Shown one piece after another: positions 56,416-64,000 of a DNA stretch of 64,000 nt. The stretch is from Timema cristinae (taxonomy: Eukaryota; Arthropoda; Insecta; Phasmatodea; Timematidae). Position 1 is the first letter of the stretch; each line of letters opens with the position of its first letter. The notes beneath the pieces were generated by a model. It was given only the letters and a program-made list of their open reading frames with translations, was not told the origin of the DNA and made no database searches. The stretch lies in contig JBCFYV010000001.1 of assembly GCA_039000515.1 (NCBI GenBank), positions 66,433,919 to 66,497,918 on the forward strand, written 5' to 3'. A program made the position numbers and the translations under genes.

Positions 56416-57590
56416 TAGCCTGTATTTTCTTATGTTCTCTCCCACAGCTGTAAAACTTTTGATTGAGTGGCTTCTTAAAAATATGCTTTATAATAAATAT
56501 ATTTTTATCACCTTAAAAATGTTGTGAATGTAAGAATCTACGTTTAAGCTGGCAATTTTGCCAGTATTTTTATATAGCTTAAATTTTTGAAAATATTGTA
56601 TTTGAATATTTAGAATGTTTCTGTTGATCCCACCTATAAGGATATCATCAGGTCAAGTTAAAGGTTGTAGTTCCTATAGAAGTTGTCTATAATAGTGTAT
56701 CAATCAGTGAGATATCCTGTTGGGCACCTAAACAATATAGGAAGGAATAGTGTTCGTTATTTATGTATTTCAAACTCACTTAGAGAGTAATTTTAGGCGC
56801 AAGTATGATTTTATACTAGTAAGTGATGTTTGCATTTGCAAGTGTGAGCACTTTGAATTTACTCAAATGAAAAATCCACTATTTACTATTGTAACATCAG
56901 TTTTTACTACCATTTTGTATTATTTAAAATAAAATAAATAAAGTAATTAAATAATTATTTCATTCACAAAGGAATGTCTTTTATTACATATGACTTTCAT
57001 AAAAATTGTGAAGAGATATTTTTATTTAATAAGTTTAGTCATAATAACTTAAGCATTCTTTACCAAATAAGATGTAACTTATAAACTTATATCTAATCAC
57101 TCTCCAATGTTTTAGGCACTTTGAATCATTTAGTAATTGGGTAAACATTTGAGGTTTGAGTTTCTCTAGGGTGCAAGAAGGAGAAACAAATTTTTATAGT
57201 AAATGCACCCTATTTACGTGAAGAGTGGCTGGGAAAACTAGAGAAAGAGAACACACATTGAAAGCCACCTAAAAATATGTAAAAAAAAATATATATTTTT
57301 ATTTGTCTAGGTAAATTATTAATAAACCTACTTTTGTTTTGTAAAACGAGTTTATTGCTAAAAGTTTTAGTAATTTTTTTAATACATATTTTTGGCCTGA
57401 TTCACCAAAAGATTCAAGTCTTTATCATAGTTTAGCTTTATAAAATATATGCTGACTTTGAAATATATTATTATATTATATGTCACATGACTTGCACAAA
57501 TGAACAACGTAATCATCAATTTTGTTCAATTCTTTCTCTCTCTCTCTCATTTATATATATATATATATAAAATTACAACTTATATAATTA

Positions 57591-59491
57591 CAGTAAACCC
57601 TCGATTTTATGGACCTAGGATTTAATGAACGCTTTTGACATTTTCGATTTTACAGACATTGGTCGCAAGTTCATAAAATCTGGGGTTGTGAATGGGGAAG
57701 GGCATGACTCACCTTCTCATTGACGTCACTCAAAACCGGTTTCATCTGTTTCAGAAATGTGCTAGTTGTAGCATTAAGTTAGTTTGCAAGACGTGTTTTA
57801 ATTATATTGTGGCTGTGTTTTAGTGTTTTATTTGTAGTATTTATTTCCATATATTTACTTAACTGTTCGTGTTTAAAATGGCTCCACCAAAGAAAAGAAC
57901 CTCTCTTAGTTTAGGTACCAAACTAAAAATAATTGAAAAAATAGAAAGTGAGGTGTCAGTGGCTAATATTTGCAGAGAATTTTAAGTTGCAAAACAAATT
58001 GTGTCTAACAATCCAACATTAAAAAGCTTAAGGGAAAAGTGAAATCGTTTTCCTTAAAATATTATGTAACACCGTCAATCAGCGGGATTAATCAAAGGAT
58101 AAAACAGGACTGATGTTATCTCAGCTGTACAATGCAGATAAAAATGGTGTTTTATGGAGGTCTTTTCCTAGAAATACACAAACTTTTAGACATGAAATCT
58201 CAGTTCCAGGAAGAAAACTAAACAAAGAGAAGTTTTCTGCTCTTGTTTGTGCCAGTACCAACAGTCACCAGTTAAAAACTGTTGTAGTTGGCAAATCCAA
58301 ACGACCATGAGTTTTGAAGGATATTATGGATGACCTGCCTGTGCTGTACTACAGTTCTACAAAGGCCTGATTTACTCAAGATATAGTCAAGGGTTGGATT
58401 AACCTCCACTTTGTTCCTGCAGTTTGACGATACCAAACAGAAGTGCTCATGATTCTACAGGAAGAAGTCAAGGTTTTATTACTTTTGGATAATGCTCCAT
58501 CACATCCAAGCTGTGAGATGCTTTGCAGCTCTTATGGAAAAATCAAGTTAATGGCTTTACCCCATAACACTACTTCGCTTATCCTGCCTATCGATCAAGG
58601 AGTTATAATGGCCTGTGAGCGTTTGTACAGGAGGAAGTTTTTAGAAGAAGTCATGGAGGTGCTTGAATAGCCTGCTGACGTGCTGGAGGATACTAAGGGT
58701 AAGAGGACACCAGATAACATAAGGAATTATACCATTAAATCGGCCATTTTCAATTGAAGCAGTGCCTGGAAAAATACCAAAAACATGAATCTCTCTAATG
58801 AATGGAAGAATATTCTGTTGGAAAAAGATGGTGAAACTGATTTGGAAGGATTGGAACAAGATTTTGAAGAGCAGTTGTTGATGGGAGGGGAAATGGGTCC
58901 AACTATAGAACAAATTCAAGCGTGGCTGGAAGCAGACGAGGGGGGTCCTGGACACTATGTAATGACTGAGGAAGAGATTGCAGAAGATGTAAGAGCTGCT
59001 ACAAGACTTGAAAATGAAGATAGTGAGAACGAAGATGAAAATTGTACAAGAAAGACTCATAAGCTTTCTGAAGTTAGAGAAGCTCTAGATAAGGTTGTAA
59101 ACTATCTGAATATGAGTAAAGCACATGGAAATGCAGCCTTATTACCAACATGTAAGACGGCTAAGGGAAGTTGTGGTTCGAAAATAGCATTACAAATACA
59201 AACAACTAAAAATTGTGTGTTTGTTTACACTGTTAAAAAATAAAATGATGACAAATTTGTTAAAAGTTCATGTTTTTTAACTTCAAAGAAAAATTAAATC
59301 CAAAGACAGATTGCACTGCTTTTTTTTTAATGTGTATATTAAAACTTAACTTTTACTTCTCATTGCAATGAAAATGCATAAGTAATGCAAAAACACATTT
59401 TTTACTTGTATCTTTCAACTCACTAAATTTTTCACCCTGATTTTACAGACAGGCTTCTCCCCTCCCAATTAGTCTGTAAAATCAAGGGTTT
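57591..59491 (+). mobile_element. Tigger/pogo-type DNA transposon (right arm)
   Basis: Starts CAGTAAACCCTCGATTTTAT (57591) and ends CTGTAAAATCAAGGGTTTA. TA-rich flanks obscure the TA duplication. An (AT)n/(TC)n microsatellite (57533-57570) precedes it. Confidence 0.85.
57878..59243 (+). pseudogene. Tigger/pogo transposase pseudogene (right arm)
   Basis: Same gene as 39118-40483. It begins MAPPKKRTSLSLGTKLKIIE with the N-terminal helix-turn-helix, followed by the central GRKLNKEKFSALVCAS. The DDE motifs are LLLLDNAPSHPSCE (from ~58475) and LILPIDQGVIMAC (~58578-58615). The acidic tail EQDFEEQLLMGGEMGPTIEQ ends in TVKK at 59243. Stops after ICREF (about 57982), after KSKRP (58308), after STKA (about 58368) and before PADV (58668) disable it. 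Confidence 0.88.
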
Positions 59492-59956
59492 AATATATAT
59501 AAAATATCTTTATCTTTATAATACACTTTATCTCTTTTGCGAAATCGTTAGTTGCCTGCCTGTTCTTTACTAGAGTAAATAATATAAATTTTGAAATTAT
59601 AATTTAGGCCCTAATATTATTTCTATTACAGAGAAGACATCGGTGATACCAAGTACATGTCATGTGGTAAAACTCCCTCCTTACCCAAGTGATATTATTA
59701 TTAGGTATAATAGATTCTGATGTTGAATGTATCGTTCAGAATTCCAAAGCTCGGGAGAAGATGATAGTTTAGAGTTTAATTCAATTGAAAATGAAGAATT
59801 TCGCGTTGTATCGGAAAGTGACGATGACAGACCTCGTTTATTGATTGGCAACAAAAATAATATAACCAGAAACAGAGATAGTTATTTAATATTTTCTTAA
59901 CCAAATGCAAATAATCCCACAATTTGTACCATGGGTAGGTACCAACTGGGAAAAAA

Positions 59957-60802
59957 AACACGTCTGTGAAGTTGGGCCTTCCAATTTAAATATTCAAGTT
60001 TTTATGATTGCATTTGTTTGTTCTTCGCTTGCTCTGGATTGTTCCAAATTTTTTTTTTCCATTTTGATAGGTCCACAAATGATATGTTTACTTTGAGGGG
60101 GGAGGGGACTTCACAGTAGCCCCCACCCCCATGTTGGAAAAATAACATTTTTATGGTTGGGATTGTTTGTTACGCGAAAAGTTTCATTTGTTTTTGCACA
60201 AATGGGACATGAACTTGTGAAAATTTGTTTACCCGTGAGGAACCAACTTCACAGTAGCCTCCACACTTTGAAAAATCCATGTATTTATGATTGCCATTGT
60301 TTGTTTCGGATTGTTCCACAAAAGTTTGTTCTGCCTTGATAAGTTCACAAATGGTATGTTTCCATTGGTAATGCCAACTTTATGATGTCTACCACCCACT
60401 TTTGAAAACTGAAATTTTTATGGTTGCAATCATTTGTTCGTTTATTTCAGATTGTTCAATTTTTTGTTTGTTTGTTACATTTTGATACAACCCCAAAATT
60501 AATTATACTTTTACATTTAACATCCATGAATTCGCCCCTTCCCTCTCTTAATTTTTTTTTTATGGTTACAATACTTTTTTTATTCGTTTGTTCTGGATTT
60601 TTTCACAAAAAAAAATCCCTTTTTTTGTTTTGATACGCTCACCAATGATATGTTTACTTTGGACCTCCATGAAGCTACCTCACTGTACTTTCTCCCTAAA
60701 AACATATATATAAAAAAATTGATTGCAATAATTTGTTCGTTTGTTCCGGAAAAAGTAATTTGATCTATTTTTATACACCCATAAATTGTATGTGTATATT
60801 GC
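59957..60802. repeat. Six diverged ~140-bp tandem units (right arm)
   Basis: Reverse complement of 37560-38405, upstream of the hAT transposase pseudogene at 61134. Units share GGTATGTTTCCATTGG/TGTTTACTTTG, CACAAATGATATG, TTTTGATAGG and GGATTGTTCCA segments. Confidence 0.7.
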
Positions 60803-61133
60803 ACATACACAAAGTTGACCTTCCTTCCCCAACTTTTAAAAATCTATATTTTTATTATTGCAATTTGCGCCTTTTTGGCAAGCAAATTCACCGTACCACA
60901 TCAATGTGCCCACAGCTACGGAAATACAGTATTCGTTCTGACTCAAGCCTCCTTCGGAAGTATTCGGTTGGACTCGTTAGTCGTCAACGTTTGTTAACAG
61001 TACACAGGATTATTTATAAATCATTCGATCGGCCAATAACCTCAACTGTCTTTATTTCTTTTGAAAGAGTTGTGTTTAGACTTTAGTAAGTTGTGTCGCA
61101 TGCATTTAGGTTTGCAAATGAATATATTTAATA

Positions 61134-63022
61134 ATGCCAAAAAGAAAGTGCTCTTTCAACGATGACTTATGGGCTAAATATCCGTTCGTAAAACTTAAAA
61201 GTGAAGCGAACAGTAGTGATGTCGTCTGTGAAAAATGTCATACTGAGTTTAGTGTTGTCATCAAAGGTTCCTGTGATGTGGAAAAACATTTAAAATCTCA
61301 TCGGCACGTAGCTTCAGACCAGGCGGATTGTTCTAGTAAATCAATAATATTTAGCACCGCGTCTTACTACCCGTTCGGGTTATACGCTTATAGTAAATCA
61401 ATTTCTTTGTTTTTTCAAAAGTATTGTGCCATACAAGAAATATCTCGAAGCTCCTGCTGCCGAAGGTGTCTGGACCTATCACACTGTACGAGAAAATCAC
61501 AGCTTTCGTTCTAATGATTGTGCTTCAAAAGTAATAAGTACGTGCTTTGAACTAAAGTTTCATTGTGCCAGAACAAAATTGCAAGCCATTGTAACTCAAG
61601 TATTTGCACCATTGGTTGATTTACAACTTAAAAGGGGGTTGGAAAATATAAATTATGTTTTCTTAATGACAGACGAACCTAACCATGGGTCATAAAAAAT
61701 ATTACCTGTGTTGGTGAGATATTTTGATAAGTTTAATGGGGTGAAAGTAAAAATGTTGGACTTACAGTCTCAGCCTGGGGAAACTTACAACATTACTGTC
61801 AGTTATTTAAAGGATTTGTTGCAAAAACATAACCTAACAGACAAAATAATTTATTTCAGTGGCGATAACATAAACTGTATGTTTGGTGGTGCAGGAATAA
61901 AAGGAACAGAGAATGTTTATTGCAAATTGGAAACCTTTTGTAAAAGATATTGTGGATATTGTATGTGCTTCTCACATTATACACAACGCTATATTAAGTG
62001 TGTTTGCCAGTAGATGTAGAAGTCGTGGCTGTGAAAATATATTTACACAGTAAGGGTGGAAAAATTTGTGAAACCATCGATTTTGAGTACCAGAAAATGT
62101 TGGGGTGCAGCAAAACACGATGGCTAGCACTAACACCTGCTGTGGAAAGAATTTAAAATTGTATTTGACACTTAAGGAATACTTTTTGAGTCAACCTAAA
62201 TGTCCCGTGGTTTTGAAGACATTCTTTGGAGATGAACACTCAGTAATGTGGTTATATTTCATACACAGCCAAGCAGCTACCTTCCAAAACTCAGTTTTAA
62301 AAGTAGGTCAGAATGTTTCTGCCATCGAGGTTACGGCAGAGATAAAAACAATGAAAGAGAACCTTCAAAATAAGATCAATACTGGATGTATTCCTCATGT
62401 ACTGTGCAACTTAATGACAAACAACTATTCAGGAGCTGAAAAAGAAAGTTTTACCAAGACTATTGTAACATTTTACGAGCCATCATTACAATATTTAGAG
62501 CAGTGGACAACACATTTCGAGGAATTGAAAATGTTTGAATGGGCAACTATGAAAAAAAAAAAAAAAAAACTCCAGAATGGTCTGATGTTCAACTGGCCAT
62601 AGACTACCTTATTGACAAAAAACACTTTGAAGCGTCTTCTGATACAGAGCTTTTTGAAGAAATTGGCTTTTGTAAAAAAAATACATTGAGAGCCATATTT
62701 CAATGTGGAATGATAACAAATTAGAATCTGATAAACAATGTCTTGAACTGCTTAAACATTTGATAGAAAGCTCCATAAACCATCAGCACATCAGTAAAAT
62801 CGCAGAATATGTACTAGCACTGCCAGGAAGTAATGAAGCCGTTGAGAGAGTTTTTCTGCAATGACAAAAGTGTGGACATCGGAGAAGACCCAACTTAAGG
62901 TGAGCGATAAGGTCAATATTAGTGACAAAATTAATTTTGACTTAAGTTTCCAGGACTTTTATTCAATGTCGCGGTCCTCACCAGCACTGTTAAAACCAAA
63001 TCAGTTCAAATACAAAGTATGA
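61134..63022 (+). pseudogene. hAT transposase pseudogene with BED finger (right arm)
   Basis: Starts MPKRKCSFNDDLWAKYPFVK. BED finger CEKCHTEF…HLKSHRH (residues ~33-57). The SINE tail insertion is at 61346-61390. Then AEGVWTYHTVRENHSFRSND, the core LMTDEPNHGS with a stop at 61693, LVRYFDKFNGVKVKMLDLQS, YFSGDNINCMFGG, and SVMWLYFIHSQAATFQNSVL. The C-terminal ALPGSNEAVERVF is followed by one missing T in a T run (~62852), after which AMTKVWTSEKTQLKVSDKV continues to the stop at 63020-63022. Nearly every hAT landmark is present, so this is a full-length but dead copy. Confidence 0.87.
61346..61390 (-). mobile_element. Severely 5'-truncated SINE A inserted in the hAT pseudogene (right arm)
   Basis: 45 bp between two copies of TAGTAAATCAAT (61334-61345 and 61391-61402). 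Contains only the SINE A 3' tail with the ACCCGTTCGGGT hairpin and AATATTT. Confidence 0.88.
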
Positions 63023-63534
63023 GTTGATACTGAGTCTGTATGAAACATAGAAATGTACACGAATTCTAGATACTAAAATTTACTGAGAAAATAAATTTAA
63101 TCTCCTAATTTTTCTATTTACTTGTATGTTTTTAGAGGTTTGTTTAAACAACAATGGCAAAATATTTGTAAAAATGAACATCTAAATTAACTGTCCATAC
63201 ATTTTCAATCACAGACCTCAACCCCACAAATAAATAAAAAGTTTAGGCTTATGTAGGCTTTGCTTTTTACTTGTTTTAAACAAATTACAACAAAACAGCA
63301 ATGTCCAAACTCAGTTAAATGCGAAACTTTTAACTTATATCTTATTTGCAGGGGTCAAGATGGCCTCAAAATGACTTTTCAGGCTTAGAATTTTTAAAAA
63401 AATCTGGGGTGGGGGAGAATTCCTTAGAGAGAGGTCTTCCACACAGATTATATTCCCCAAACCCCCTGGTATAAATATGTCCCACTTTAGGGCAGAACAA
63501 ATCTCGTCACGTTATCTATAGTAGACGAAGTCAA
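63023..63534. other. Right-arm DNA between the hAT pseudogene and the outer minisatellite
   Basis: Mirrors 34851-35345. No gene recognised. Confidence 0.5.
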
Positions 63535-63935
63535 ACCACATTGTCATTGTTATGTGATATCTTCTTTCTTTCTTCTGTCTTCTATAATAGTAGTAGTCAA
63601 ACACACACTTTCATTGTTATGTGGTATATTTATTTATTTCTTCGTCTTCTATATAGAAGAGTCAAACCACACTTTCATTGTTATGTGTATATTTATTTTT
63701 CTTCTGTCTTCTATAATAGAAGTAGTCAAACACACACTTTCATTGTTATGTGGTATATTTATTTATTCTTCTGTCTTCTATAATAGTAGTAGTCAAACAC
63801 ACATTTCATTGTTATGTGTATATTTTTTTTTCTTCTGTCTTCTATAATAGAAGTAGTCAAACACACACTTTCATTGTTATGTGGTATATTTATTTATTTT
63901 TCTGTCTTCTATAATAGTAGTCAAACACACATTGT
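63535..63935. repeat. Outer ~57-bp minisatellite, right arm
   Basis: About seven units of TTTCATTGTTATGTGGTATA, TTTATTTATTCTTCTGTCTT, CTATAATAGTAGTAGTCAAA, CACACA. More copies than in the left arm, which accounts for most of the arm length difference. Confidence 0.9.
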
Positions 63936-64000
63936 CATTGTTTCCTTAAGTTGGCCTTCATTAAATTTACACTTATTAGTTTATTTTTATTTATTTTATT

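Larger units (their letters stand above)
52543..64000 (+). repeat. Right arm of the giant inverted repeat (at least 11.5 kb)
   Basis: Reverse complement of 34490-45829. Still matching at the last base of the window, so the outer boundary is unseen. Longer than the left arm by ~120 bp, nearly all in the outer minisatellite. Exons B and C are both on the plus strand, which suggests this arm is the original location and the left one the copy. Confidence 0.95.

Overview
This is a eukaryotic window from an invertebrate animal, most likely an arthropod. It is AT-rich, its genes are split into small exons by long introns, and most of the DNA is repeats: mariner, Tigger and hAT transposons, an LTR retrotransposon, LINE 3' ends with a (GAT)n tail, tRNA-derived SINEs and several minisatellites. 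The sequence alone does not give the species. Two 100-N blocks (10135-10234 and 45830-45929) are assembly gaps, so the window is three joined contigs.

The clearest host gene is the 3' part of Skp2, the F-box/leucine-rich-repeat substrate receptor of an SCF ubiquitin ligase. Its last three exons lie on the + strand at 2540-2667, 19886-20044 and 24341-24527. Splice phases agree across all three, except that the middle exon carries a one-base frameshift near 20002-20006. The 17-kb intron between the first two holds a 46-bp minisatellite (3312-5390), a structurally complete hAT-like DNA transposon with an intact 789-codon transposase (6191-9468), a decayed Ty3/gypsy-type LTR retrotransposon (about 10235-16208) and a stretch of broken minus-strand reading frames of unknown origin (16930-19090). 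Directly after the Skp2 stop codon comes a 2.7-kb array of a 56-bp unit. That unit contains the last codons of Skp2 together with the stop codon. A polyadenylation signal follows at once (27217).

A second host transcription unit is suggested by three + strand exon-like segments, A (30064-30182), B (50621-50743) and C (52982-53053), all joined in phase 0. B has a PDZ-like C-terminal pattern and C ends in a stop codon. I could not name the gene.

The right half is dominated by a giant inverted repeat. The left arm (34490-45829) and right arm (52543-64000) are colinear and nearly identical. Each contains a hAT pseudogene with a BED finger, a Tigger/pogo pseudogene, the C-terminal end of another hAT transposase, a SINE, a six-copy diverged tandem repeat, an outer ~57-bp minisatellite and a copy of exon C. 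The right arm is still matching at the window edge, and the left arm stops at an N gap. The structure could therefore be a real palindrome or a contig/haplotype misjoin. The spacer holds a mariner remnant, SINEs, exon B, and a LINE 3' end in which a 62-bp coding segment has been amplified into a minisatellite.
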